Assembly: GCA_963921935.1 (NCBI GenBank)
Contig: OY998178.1
Location: forward strand, 200,416,862 to 200,480,861
From: Galeruca laticollis
Lineage: Eukaryota > Arthropoda > Insecta > Coleoptera > Chrysomelidae
Length of the DNA stretch: 64,000 nucleotides
Direction of reading: 5' to 3'
This document shows, piece by piece, positions 11,961-21,817 of the stretch; position 1 is the stretch's first letter, and each line of letters starts with the position of its first letter. The notes below the pieces were generated by a model, which was not told the DNA's origin, made no database searches, and worked only from the letters and a program-made list of their open reading frames with translations. Made by a program: the position numbers and the translations under genes.

Positions 11961-12892
11961 CGTTGAAAGCTTAATTCGGAATGAATATAATTTAAATAGA
12001 TATAAACAGTCGAATTTATGCTATTTGTACTTTCAGCTTTGCTTTTACTTGATTTCGTCAGTTACCTAGAATTGTTTTTGTCAAGTTGGCACAACTTCCT
12101 ATGTTCATTTAATTTGCTTACAGTCTACATTGTGTCAATTCATCTTTTGTGGTGTTTATAATAGATAAAAATATTTGTATTTATCTGATTTAAATTTTGC
12201 ATTGAAATCAAGTGTGTATGTATATTGAGTTAATAGTCACATGAAATCAATACTATACTATTTGATTTGAAATACTTTACAAGTTATCTTCATAATGCAT
12301 TCATAATTCATTTAAAGCAATAACAACAGGATATTTTTATTTCTATTGCTACATTGAATTTTGCTGTCTTACAGTATTAAATAATATGTTTTCCTACTAC
12401 TACTACCTGAGAAATTGCTATTATTTAATCCATTTCCCTAACGAGAAGTAATATTTCGAACTCTAGGTATTTGATTATAATAAAAAATTACCAAGGTAAA
12501 TGAGAAAAAGTATATTTTTAATTAAATTAACAGAAAATCTTGTTAACTTAATTTTATCCAAAAGCAAAAAAATATCGACTAGGACATTTAACACCAATAA
12601 CCTTGAAAATTATTTGAAATTACAATTAATTGTATAATTGTGGCAAATCATGTGTATTCCAGCATTTTCTGTATTAATGGAACTAACATTTGGACCAGCT
12701 TCAGTTGCAGTCAAAAAAAAATTGGACAGTTGTTGTTGCCTAGTATGAATATGACTTCCGTTACCGGGAAACATGGGATAGTTTTATCGTATATTTAAAT
12801 GATAATAACACTAAAGTATAAATAATATTGTTTTTCATTATTAAATATCAAAGGTTACTAAATCATTTTTTATTTTCAATAAAAAACAACCA
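11961..12892. other. Non-coding stretch, probably flank and 3' end of the Tc1-like element
   Basis: No protein-coding signal is seen. The part near 12690-12790 lies where the terminal inverted repeat of the Tc1-like element should be, but I could not match it to the other end, which is missing. Confidence 0.4.
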
Positions 12893-13124
12893 TTAATATT
12901 TAGTAATCCCGCCATTATGCTCTATGACTTCTCTTAATCTACTTGTCATCGATCTATATAATATGGAACAATATTCTTCAGTTATTTCCTCCCAATCATT
13001 ATTTATAACTTCCAACAAACCTTCAATGTTTCTTGGTCTTACATACATTTGCCTTTCGAATTTCTCTTACTAACATTGCCGAAACATTTTCTACTAGAGT
13101 CAAGTCTGGGCTTTTACTACACCA
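12893..13124 (-). pseudogene. Tc1-like transposase, C-terminal fragment
   Basis: On the minus strand SPDLTLVEN (the third catalytic acidic residue, Glu of the DDE triad) is followed by an Arg/Lys-rich stretch, then DWEEITEEYC and HNGGITKY, the usual end of Tc1-type transposases, with a TAA at 12893-12895. One frameshift is present near 13040. The N-terminal rest lies at 16540-17140, on the other side of an inserted LINE. The last 10 bases here (13115-13124) are repeated at 16540-16549. Confidence 0.85.
13115..13124 (+). repeat. Target site duplication of the RTE-like LINE, left copy
   Basis: TACTACACCA, repeated exactly at 16540-16549. Both copies lie in the same codons of the Tc1-like transposase, which proves insertion into that gene. 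Confidence 0.9.
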
Positions 13125-13499
13125 TAGAAAGAAAGAAAGAAGTTTATTCATCATTGAAAATTCTACAACTGCATTATATACATTTATAAAATTTTATCAG
13201 ACTAGTCAAGGATACTAACCTATGTACAGACATAAACAGTTGAAAATATATGTAAAATTTGATTATTGTTATCATTATTGTTTTTTTATATATTTATTTA
13301 ATTATTTAATTTTCTATGGTATATACACCCAACAAATAGTAAAAACAGAACATATACGTGAGTACTTACAAATATACCACTAAGGATATGTACAAAATAC
13401 AATTAAACAGATAAAGTATTCCAGGAGACACAATGCTTACACTGGAAAAGACTTATTTCAAATATATACATAAGGAATATAAACTTTTTTTTTGGCATA

Positions 13500-15455
13500 T
13501 ATGGCTTGACACCCCATGTGGGGTTATGCCGTGTGCGCTTTCTAGATCCGCTTAATTGGGGTGGATCAGTCCCCGTTATGCCTTTGAATTCTTTCACTTA
13601 TGTCTCTCCATAGTTTCCTATTTCTTGCTTTCTCCCTCCAGTTTGTTACTCCTGCCCTATTAAGGTCCGCCTCCACTTCATTTTGCCGTTTTGATCTGGG
13701 TCTACCGCGTCTCCTCTTTCCCCCTGGATTCCACTACAAGATATTGTAGGTTACTGATTTAGCTTCTTCTCTCCATACATGTCCCAGCCATTTAACTCGT
13801 GCTTTTATTCTCTTTACAATGTCTTCGCCTTTTATTTCGTCAAACATTTCACGATTCGTTCTTATTCTGGATTCATTTTCATCTATTTTTACAGGCCCCA
13901 GTATTGCTCTCAATATCTTCCTTTAAGTTATTCTTAGTTTTTCCTCTCCCTTCTTTGTTAACGTCATTGTTTCTGCCGAATACATCATGAATGGCCTTAT
14001 CATCGTTTTATACATATTTAATTTTGTTTGCTTCGTTAAAATTTTACTCTTAAGTAGCTTGTTATTTGCATGATATGCTCTGTTTGTAGCGAGTATCTTT
14101 TCTTCAATTTCAGTAGTTCTATCTCCAGTATTGCTAATCATAACCCCCAAATATTTATATTTTTTAACTTCCTCAAATTCATAGTCGCTGATTTTTATTT
14201 TTCCTTTTTGGTTTAGGTTCCCAAATCTCATTAGCTTGGTTTTACTTTCGTTTATTTTTAGCCCCATTTTTCCTCCCTCTGTGACTATTTCCTTTAGCAT
14301 ATTTTCCATGATTCTTCTTCTTTTGGATACAAGTACGATATAGTCCGCATAGGCTATTATTTGACTGCCACTTGACCTTAAGCTACCCTTGTGTAATTTT
14401 CTCATTGTGTGTTCTAATGATAGATTGAATAGCGTTGTGAACAAAGAGTGACCTTGTCTTACCCCATTATTAATCCTAAATTGATCTGTTTCTGCCTTTT
14501 GCGTTATTACACTGATCCTTGACTCATTCATGGTTATTTTGATTAGCCTTCTCAGTTTTGCGCCTACTCCTTGTTCTTTTAATGCTTTCATGAGTTCACT
14601 TCTTTTTATAGAGTCGAAGGCTTGTTGAAAGTCAATGAATAGCATTTCTATGTCTAATCTGTATTGATGCGCTTTTTCCATTATTTGTTTTAATGTATGA
14701 ATAGCATCAGTTGTTGATCTGCCTTCTGTGAAGCCGCATTGATATTGCCCTATCACTTCCCTTGTACTTTCCACAAGCCTTCTGTTAATTAACGTGGATA
14801 GTATTTTGTACGCAGTGTTTAATAATGTGATTTCTCTGTAATTTTTACATTCATGTTGGTATCCTTTCTTATGTAAAGTGACAATTTGTCCAATTTCCCA
14901 TTCTTCCGGCATCCTCTCATTCCATATTTTTTTTATCAGGTAATATATTCTTTTATGTAGAGTGTTCCCTCCATATTTGATTAGTTCTATGTTTATTCCA
15001 TCGTTTCCGGGGCCCATTCCATTTCTGGTCTTATTTATTATTTCCTTGACCTCCTCGATTGTTGGTTGTTCTTCTAATATATCTTGTTTCTTATCTTCTG
15101 TCACTTCTTCATCTTCGTCCCAGTAATGTGGTTCATTTAATAGTTCCCACCATGTTTGTTTATATTGGTGTTCTTCTTCTGTCAGCCTTCCTTCCTTGTT
15201 TTTTATTCCTTTTGTTTTGTCCTTATACGTCTTGTTGTTTTCGTTAATTTTTTTATTGAAGCTTTTCGTATTTCCTCTCGACTTTTCTCTTCCAATTTCT
15301 CTGATCTTGCTATCTATCCAATCTCTTTTTTTTCTAATTATTTTATTACTTTCCTTCCTTTTTTCCTCGTATTCATTCCTGTCCTCCGGATTATTAGTTT
15401 TTATCCATTTTAGTCCAGCTTTGGCTTTCTTCTTTACCGCAGTGTTGCATGTCAT
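13500..15455 (-). pseudogene. RTE-like reverse transcriptase with damaged motif C
   Basis: A 510-codon frame (15455-13923) covers nearly the whole RT. Conserved blocks: IVTLHKKG and CKNYREITLLNTAYKI (fingers), IGQYQCGFTEGRSTTDAIH, motif A MLFIDFQQAFDSI, motif B GVRQGHSLFTTLFNL (the usual Cys and Ser-Pro replaced) and motif C AYADYIVL, where the second catalytic Asp is Tyr. Thumb motifs KYLGVMIS and MIRPFMMYSAE follow. After a frameshift near 13923 the C-terminus continues with WLGHVWREE and an RRRGRPR stretch. The Asp-to-Tyr change alone would abolish polymerase activity. Confidence 0.9.
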
Positions 15456-15493
15456 GTCAAACCACTCCTATCTTTTCCCGTTTTTCTTCGCAC

Positions 15494-16440
15494 CTAACTG
15501 TATTTCCGCTGCTGTTTCCAAACATTGCTCCATTCAGGCATTATTGTTTCCTGTTGGGTTTCGCCCCGTGATAATAGTTTCTCTATTTGTATTGCGTATT
15601 CTTCTCTTATATTTTCATTTTCAAGCCTGTCCACGTTCCATTTCTTGTTTTTATAATGTATATCAGATGTTTTCCTTATTTTTTGTTTTATTTTAGCCAT
15701 TACCAGGAAGTGGTCGGAGTCTGCACATGCTCCTCTATATGTTCTGATATCTTTTATCGATGTTTGTTTTCTTTTGTTTACCAATATGTGGTCTATTTGG
15801 GAATACACATTTTGGCCTGGTGATATCCAAGTCATTTTGTGATTTTTACTATGCCGGAATTTAGTACTGTTTATTATAAAGATCTCCCTCGCTTCGAAAT
15901 TACATAACCTTTGTCCGTTGTCATTCGTTTTCTCGTGTATCGTCTCCTTTCCTGCTACATCGCTTATGTAATCCTCTCTCCCTATTTGTGCGTTGAGATC
16001 TCCTAGTATTAGTATAGTGTCTTGTTTAGGAATTTTTTATAATTATTCTTCCAGTTTTCCATATAATTCATCTTTGTCTTCTTTACTGCTACCTACAGTT
16101 GGAGCATACCCATCTAACAAGGATATGTTGAATGGTTTCGCTTCTATTCTTAAATATGCCAGCCTTTCATTTATTGGCTTGAATTCCAACACTTTTTGTC
16201 TTAACCCGCCAAATATCATGAATGCTACCCCATATTGCCCTTGTTTCTCATTACCTGAATATCTTAAACTAAAGTGCTTATCTTCTATGCTTCCTTTCCC
16301 TTTCCCTCTTATTTCCTGTACTGCAGCAATATAGCTTTGTATTTTTTCAATTCTAAGCCTACCTCTTGCATCTTCCTCGTTCTTAGCAACGTTCTAATGT
16401 TCCGTGTGCATATTTTTATTTCCTTACTTCCATCTCGTCC
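15494..16440 (-). pseudogene. RTE-like endonuclease, broken
   Basis: Reading on the minus strand, AAVQEIRGKGKGSI (catalytic Glu) and GQYGVAFMI lie at about 16340-16220, YAPTVGSSKEDKDELYG at about 16130-16060, LGDLNAQIGRED at about 16010-15975 and YSQIDHILVN, RGACADSDHFLVMAKI at 15835-15690. All the main motifs of an APE-type endonuclease are there, including the Ser-Asp-His end. A stop after GKLEE near 16040 and frame changes break it. The 5' end of the element follows within about 100 bases. Confidence 0.85.
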
Positions 16441-16539
16441 ATGATTTTTATTTTTTGCGTTTTTGGTTTTTATATGTGTTTTTCTAGTGATAATTGCGTG
16501 AGTCCTTTTTCTTGCCGTGTCGTTATCTGTTGCTTTGTG

Positions 16540-16549
16540 TACTACACCA
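16540..16549 (+). repeat. Target site duplication of the RTE-like LINE, right copy
   Basis: TACTACACCA, identical to 13115-13124. Confidence 0.9.
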
Positions 16550-17140
16550 GATAAGAATATTAATATTACGTGCCTGAAACCACTCTGTCACTACACCAGA
16601 GTTATGCACTGCACAGTTATCTTGTTGGAAGATAAAATCATTGTTAGGGAAAAGAATCTCAACAGAATGAAGAATACATTTTTTTAAAATTCTGATATAT
16701 GCTTCACTATTAAATTTTTCGCCAATATTCAATTGAACTCCAGGTCCCTGCGAAAATATGCACGTCCACATATTTACAGAAAAACTACCACTTATTTGTG
16801 AAATTGACATAATTCTCGTAAAACCGTGTATACGGTGGGCGATAGACACGAATATTGCCGCTATTTGACGATTGGAAAACCATTTCATCCGTAAATATAA
16901 CACGATTCCAAAATTGTTCGTCATAAGCAATATGCTCCAAAGTGAACCCCATTTTTGCTTCTTTGCGACTATTGTTTAATAATAGTTTCCTTGCCATTCT
17001 GCGACGGCCCGTACGACAGGATGCTGGAAAATTTGTTGCTGGAACAGCTTGCATCTCTGTTTCAAATGGATTTGCTCTTAAATCGTTAATCAAAGCAGCA
17101 TATTGTTCAGCAGTTGACTTTCTCGGATGTCCTGGTCTAA
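16540..17140 (-). pseudogene. Tc1-like transposase, N-terminal and central fragment
   Basis: From 17140 the minus strand reads RPGHPRKSTAEQYAALI (linker after the paired-like domain), then GRRRMARKLL, VIFTDEMVF with the first catalytic Asp, and IFQQDNCAVHNSG with the second. The reading continues to ILIWCS at 16541, exactly where the 13115 half takes over. A frameshift lies near 16800. The first DNA-binding domain is missing because an LTR element sequence joins at about 17130-17145. The DDE residues are all present across the two halves, but the gene is split. Confidence 0.88.
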
Positions 17141-17825
17141 TGGACTTGCAGAAAGATCTGTTGCTATTTGTAAAGATATTCTAAAGAAATGCCATGATGA
17201 TCTGTATCAAGCACTACTTGAATATAGGACTTCTCCTCTAACAGGTATTGGTGTTTCACCATCTGAACTGCTAAACAATCGCCTACTAAGATCAACATTA
17301 CCCATTTCTAAGAAGCTACTAACAGACTCACCCTACATTGACCAAGAAAAAATTAGTGAGAAAATATCTAAAGCTAAAGAGTACCATGACAAGAGTGCAA
17401 AACATCGAAAATCATTCAATAAGGGCCAAAGCGTAATGATAAAGAAGGGTAGTTTCTGGGTTCCAGGTGAAGTAGTAGATACACGCTCTACTCCGCGTTC
17501 ATTTTTAGTTAGAGAAAATCTAGACAGGGTAGTAAGAAGAAATTCGTCATTTTTTTAAGAATAATCCTAACCCAGTATCTCTTAAACATTCCTGTCTTGC
17601 ATCTACTAATAATGGCACTCAAAGTTTAATATCAAATTATGTACCTAGTGTGGAAGAGACAAGTGAAAGCGATAAAATCAAAGAATCAATGTCAGGTGAT
17701 AAAAATGAAAATCAGAATAATGTTAAACATCCCGTATCTCCTACCGAGGATGATACTTCCGAATGTGACACTTATATAACTCGGTCAGGACGATGTGTGA
17801 ATAAACCTTTAAGGTTTAGAGAATA
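17131..17825 (+). pseudogene. Gypsy-type integrase C-terminus (fragment)
   Basis: The reading SNGLAERSVAICKDILKK is the end of a retroelement integrase core, with the third catalytic Glu. It is followed by LLEYRTSPL, an SPSELL block and a Lys-rich DNA-binding tail with KGQSVMIKKG and FLVREN. The 143-codon frame ends at 17558. A further frame resumes to a stop at about 17826 with TRSGRCVNKPLRF. Everything 5' of the core end is missing, replaced by the Tc1-like gene. Directly downstream come a purine tract and an LTR, so this is the 3' end of one element. Confidence 0.8.
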
Positions 17826-17966
17826 AGCATCTATTGTTTTTGTGTTTAATTTTTATGATTGTAAGTTTATGTTTAGTAACCATTTCTCATTAGATTTTGA
17901 AACCTGAATTTTTGTTAGTTGTGGTAGTCTTTATATTGTCATTCATATGTAATATTTTGCTTTCTG

Positions 17967-17979
17967 AAAGAAAGGGAGA
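17967..17979 (+). promoter_or_regulatory. Polypurine tract of an LTR element
   Basis: A nearly pure purine run (GAAAGAAAGGGAGA) lies immediately before the LTR start at 17980 and would prime plus-strand cDNA. Confidence 0.6.
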
Positions 17980-18185
17980 TGTTATATATACATCAATAGT
18001 TCTGTGTGTGGTCTGCTATACCAATGACAGATGGCCGCTAGGTGGCCCGGCAGTCAAGAAACAAGGAAGATAATAATCAGTAATTAAGGAACGATGTAAA
18101 ACATCTTACAATGTAATGAAATAACGTGTTATAATAAATAGTTGTTATTGGTTCCTCTTAATAAATAAATAGTTAAAACATAACA
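17980..18185 (+). repeat. 3' LTR of the Gypsy-type fragment
   Basis: The 206-bp segment starts TGTTATATA and ends CATAACA, so TGTTAT and ATAACA form the short inverted ends typical of LTRs (TG...CA). It contains AATAAA motifs near 18135 and 18160. The position right after a polypurine tract supports it. There is no second LTR in the window, so the left boundary rests on these signals. Confidence 0.65.
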
Positions 18186-18730
18186 AGTTGTATTAATTGT
18201 TCCAATATTTCGCCATTAAAATACTTGAAACTGAGTTCTTGCTTACATTGTAAAATGCCGCAGTTTGCCTCACTGACTACCCATCGTCTATTTTTGCGAT
18301 TATTCCACCTTTCGTCACTGAATTTATATGCGACATAATTTACTTTGGAATTATCTGGCAGATGTCAAGTATTCAATGTTGACAAATTCAAGCAGATAGA
18401 ATTAGACAAAAATCTGCTAGAAGAGTTGTCTCATTTTTTATTGGCCGCAACTGTACATTAAATTCTGTATTATGAATAATTTCCATATTTTGTACATATT
18501 TATTGCCATCTGGCACTAAATTATTATTAATGTTTTCTAACATAGCATCTTGACTTGCAAAGGAAGTTGAGGGTATACTTAAAGCTTAATTGGGTAAATT
18601 AGGTTTTTGCAGTAATTTGGCTACTAATTCCTCAATATACCCTCCAACCACTGTAGCTTCCACCCACCGTGCCGATTTAGGCCTAATAAATTCCATTTTC
18701 TTCCAGATATGTTGCGGAGCTACATATATT
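18186..18730 (-). pseudogene. Unrecognised coding-like stretch
   Basis: On the minus strand about 100 codons from 18720 to 18410 read open with a single stop near 18585: IRPKSARWVEATVVGGYIEE in the first half, and TSFASQDAMLENINNNLV in the second. The reading is not low complexity and looks like protein. I do not recognise it. It stops where the foldback element starts, so it could belong to the gene interrupted by that element or to an older transposon. Confidence 0.3.
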
Positions 18731-19570
18731 TAGTCCGGGGAAGTAAGGTCGAAAAATCTGCTCAATGGAAAAAGTTATCCGTAAATTATTTCTCATTTTT
18801 TAATGAAAGTACATCCCCCCACCAACATTTTCCTAGTTTGTCTAATAAATTCCACTGACGCTTGCGACGGAGCTTGCAAGCACAGCTTGGAACACGTAAA
18901 ATTCGGGTGTTTTATGCTCCTGGCATTCCTGGATGTGCTTGTACAAAAAAATTGTAAAGGTAAAAAATGTAGAAAATCTTTTGCTCTAAAAGGTGAATTA
19001 ATTCGATTTTCCAAAAAAAAAATCCGTCCTTAAATTTTCCAACTTTGGTATTTTTTCGAAAATTACATTTTCAATTGGCAATTATGAATAAAATAACAAT
19101 ATCGAGGTCAAAACATGGATAAACATAGAGGGTAAACGTCTAAAAATTTACGTTTTTTCAGATTTCGAAAAATCAAAATGGAGGCCGCTCAAAATGGAAT
19201 TACATTTTTTTTCAATTTACTCTAAAGTTATGAACATTAATGATATCGAGACGCGGTTGATTGCAATCGATAGAGTGAAAGTTATATTTTTATAAACAAA
19301 ACAAACACAATTTTTCAAAAAATTTTTACATAATTTTTAACATTTACCGAAAAAAATAAATTTTTTACCTCGTTTTTTCCATTTTTTCCTTTGAAAAATG
19401 TAATAATAATATCTTTTTGCATCATGAGTATCTTTGTCTTTGAAAGACGCGTATTTAAAAAAAATTCCAGATACAATTAGTAGAAGCTGAGATAAACAAG
19501 TGCAAACTCTGTTCGATACTGTGACAATATTAATTAAAATTTTCAAATTTTGACCATTTCGCTCGATTGC
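18731..19570 (+). repeat. Left arm of the foldback element
   Basis: About 840 bp. It includes the block AAAGACGCGTATTT near 19440-19460 and ends at CGCTCGATTGC (19570), which is the inner limit of similarity with the right arm. Confidence 0.85.
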
Positions 19571-19696
19571 AATAATTGATAATCATAATACTATTAGAAA
19601 ACCAGAAATTGACAATATTATGGAAAAAAAACAATAAAAAAGCGCGAGCTTCTTTCAACGAGAACGAGCGCTGACCCCCACCACTACGCCAAGCAG

Positions 19697-19718
19697 CTGT
19701 CGCACCATAGTGCGACAG
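19697..19718 (+). repeat. Perfect 9-bp palindrome in the foldback centre
   Basis: CTGTCGCAC, 4-base loop CATA, GTGCGACAG. It lies in the more GC-rich unique centre (19660-19740) between the arms and would sit at the tip of a folded element. Confidence 0.8.
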
Positions 19719-19804
19719 GGCGCACTAAGGTTACTGTTCTTTTTCGAATGTACCCATTGACTGGAGAAAAATGAAAAGTTGCACTCAAATAGATTGGAGA
19801 TTCA

Positions 19805-20585
19805 GCAATCGAGCGAAACGGTGGTCAAATTTAAAAATTTTAATTAATATTGTCACAGTATCGAACAGAGTTTGCACTTGTTTATCTCAGCTTCTACTAA
19901 TTGTATCTGGAATTTTTTTTAAAATACGCGTCTTTCAAAGACAAAGATACTCATGATGCAAAAAGATATTATTATTACATTTTTCAAAGGAAAAAATGGA
20001 AAAACGAGATAAATTTTTTTTTTAAATTGTGTTTGTTTTATTTATAAAAATATTACTTTCACTCTATCGATTGCATCAACCGCGTCTCGATATCATTAAT
20101 GTTCATAACTTTAGAGTCGATTGAAAAAAAATGTAATTCCATTTTCAGCGGCCGCCGCCATTTTGATTTTTCTAAATCTGAAAAAAACGTAAATTTTTAG
20201 ACGTTTGCCCTCTATGTTTATCCATGTTTTGACTCCGATATTGTTATTTTATTCATAATTGCCAATTGAAAATGTAATTTTCGAAAAAATATCCAAATAT
20301 CCAATTTTTTTCGGAAAATCGAATTACGTCACCGTTTATAGCAAAAGATTTTCTACATTTTTTACCTTTACAATTTTTTTGTACAAGCACATCCAGGAAT
20401 GCCAGGAGCATAAAACACCCGAATTTTACGTGTTCCAAGCTGTGCTTGCAAGCTCCGTTGCAAGCGTCAGTGGAATGTATTAGACGAACTAGGAAAATGT
20501 TGGTGGGGGAATGTACTTTTATTAAAAAATGAGAAATAATTTACGGATAACTTTTCCCTTTAATTTCCTTACTTTCCCGGACTAA
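19805..20585 (-). repeat. Right arm of the foldback element
   Basis: About 780 bp, reverse complement of the left arm from GCAATCGAGCG (19805) to the outer end CCCGGACTAA. Slightly shorter than the left arm because of small deletions. Confidence 0.85.
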
Positions 20586-20646
20586 TTAGAGAATGACCAG
20601 TATAATACTCAGCATTTTTTAATTTCATATGATTATCAATGTTTAC

Positions 20647-20878
20647 CTTTATGGTATAAAATAAACAGTTTTGTGATATCAGTTGGCATATTAGCTAAGT
20701 ATTTATTAATTACATTAACCCATTGTGGCTCAATAACAACAAACCTCCTTGATTTTCTATTTTTTGAATTGAGAATATTTATTAAGATAATATATTCGCG
20801 AATATCTAAATCATCAAGAAACATATTGCACAGTTCATTTGTTCTGCAGGCACTGACCCCACCAATTCCCATAACACC
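20647..20878 (-). pseudogene. Crypton-type tyrosine recombinase, second recognised exon
   Basis: The minus strand reads GIGGVSACRTNELCNMFLDD, in which the Arg of CR-x2-E-L is the first catalytic Arg of tyrosine recombinases of the Crypton / KIAA1958-like kind. It continues with ILNSKNRKSRRFVV and KLFILYHKG, matching the conserved blocks before the second catalytic Arg region. A 3' splice site (TTTTAG) precedes it at 20879 and a GTAAAC donor follows at 20646. Downstream exons with the catalytic Tyr were not found; the foldback element lies where they should be. Such enzymes cut and join circular DNA at short sites. Confidence 0.6.
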
Positions 20879-20933
20879 CTAAAATATAGTTCCATTAAAA
20901 AATTAAACACAAACTAACAATGAAAAAGTATAC
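20879..20933 (-). other. 55-bp intron
   Basis: On the minus strand it begins GTATAC and ends TTTTAG, and joins two coding stretches of the recombinase in frame. The length is typical of short insect introns. Confidence 0.55.
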
Positions 20934-21012
20934 CTTTTTTGAAAGATATTCGTCATCAGGAGCTTCAATTCTAAATTTCTTCTTTCGTAACACTTTTAGG
21001 TTTATAACCACT
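20934..21012 (-). pseudogene. Crypton-type tyrosine recombinase, first recognised exon
   Basis: The minus strand reads LKVLRKKKFRIEAPDDEYLS up to the donor at 20934. The block with DDEYL followed by KK and the GI-GG-CR exon is the usual order of this recombinase family. Upstream the reading is cut by LTR-derived sequence starting near 21020, so the N-terminus is lost. Confidence 0.55.
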
Positions 21013-21019
21013 GTTTTTC

Positions 21020-21062
21020 TGTTTTAAAAATGATATGAGTTCTCGAAATGGAGACTTATAAG
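21020..21062 (+). repeat. Remnant of the 5' LTR
   Basis: Only about 43 bases of the LTR end remain, with TGTTTTAAAAAT and AGTTCTCGAAATGGAGACTT, matching 27475-27516. The rest of the 5' LTR has been lost next to the recombinase exon. Confidence 0.7.
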
Positions 21063-21080
21063 TGGCGCAGTCAGTAAGAT
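21063..21080 (+). promoter_or_regulatory. Primer binding site
   Basis: TGGCGCAGTCAGTAAGAT directly follows the LTR end. From memory it resembles the serine-tRNA type site used by 17.6/297-group Gypsy elements. Confidence 0.65.
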
Positions 21081-21231
21081 TTTCGTAGGAAATCCATCGT
21101 GGACAATCCGTGAGTGTCAACTCTGACGAAAATAGAAACCAGTTCCAGTGGAATCCATTGTGGAAACCAGGGGCACATCTTGAAGAAACCGTTGCTAGAT
21201 ACAGATAACGGATGTGGTAAGAATTTAGTTC

Positions 21232-21693
21232 ATGTCAGCTTCGCCTATAGAATCCTTAAGTGAAATCGATAGCTCTGAAGAGTTCGAAAGCTTCGACAAA
21301 TTTATTTCAAATTCAAACTTTATAGATACTAATATAATCAATAGTTTAAGCAATTTAACAATCAATATGCCAGTGCCAATTTTAGATATTAAAACTTTGT
21401 CTATAATTCCAAATTTTGATGGAAATGCAACTAAGTTACATATATTAATAAGTGTTACCGAATCTATTCTAACCCATTATTTTGATAGAGAAAATCTACA
21501 TAATTTCCAAAATATTCTTCTGCTAAATGGTATTCTCAATAAATTAGAAGGTAGGGCGGAAGAAGTGGTAGCTATAAGTGGTTCAAATAGTAATTGGACA
21601 GATATAAAAAACACATTAATTTCAAACTTCGGAGATCAAAGAGATGAAAATTGTTTAAATCGGGATTTAGTAAATATGAGACAAAACCAATGA
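21232..21693 (+). pseudogene. Gag, N-terminal part
   Basis: A 153-codon frame starts with an acidic, Ser-rich N-terminus (MSASPIESLSEIDSSEEFES), then a block with NLTINMPVP and IPNFDGNATKLH that fits the start of a Gypsy-type Gag capsid region. The frame stops at 21693, and Gag-like reading goes on in another frame to about 21817, where the similarity is cut by inserted sequence. Gag would form the particle shell. Confidence 0.65.
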
Positions 21694-21817
21694 AACTTCT
21701 TATCAATTTCATGAGAGAATTTTGCAGCTACTTAACACTATTTGTAATTATATTGATTTACATAGTCAAGGACCTGAAAGGGACTCAAAAAGATCATTCT
21801 TTACTAATCTAACCCTG

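Larger units (their letters stand above)
13125..16539 (-). mobile_element. RTE-like LINE inserted in a Tc1-like transposase
   Basis: The 3415-bp insert is bounded by an exact 10-bp duplication. On the minus strand it encodes an endonuclease (about 16400-15500), a reverse transcriptase (15455-13923) and a C-terminal WLGHVWR-type segment (about 13920-13500), then a short 3' UTR with AATAAA and a (CTTT)n tail at 13125-13150. This single-ORF layout, the 3.4-kb size and a short repeat tail fit RTE-type LINEs. It is thus close to full length, though with several frameshifts. Confidence 0.88.
18731..20585. mobile_element. Foldback-type element with long inverted arms
   Basis: Two arms are reverse complements over most of their length: left 18731-19570 and right 19805-20585, with a 234-bp centre. 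The ends read TTAGTCCGGGGAAGTAAGG on the left and CCTTACTTTCCCGGACTAA on the right. Arms match at long blocks such as the stretch around 18880-18990 with 20345-20450, with substitutions and small indels. No transposase frame is present; the frames within the arms mirror each other and are shadows of the repeat. No clear target duplication was found, so the class (foldback, MITE with long TIRs) is open. Confidence 0.85.

Noticed and set aside
15059..15823. Plus-strand hydrophobic open frames (e.g. 15196-15696)
   Set aside because: Antisense shadows of the RTE-like RT and endonuclease; Leu/Phe/Ser-rich because the sense strand is Lys/Glu-rich.
18240..18300. Psq-type helix-turn-helix reading on the minus strand
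   Set aside because: A short TAAFYNVSKNSV-like string only; neighbouring residues do not fit and stops follow.
19337..19956. Mirror-image open frames 19337-19546 and 19771-19956
   Set aside because: They are the same sequence in the two arms of the foldback element; no protein similarity.
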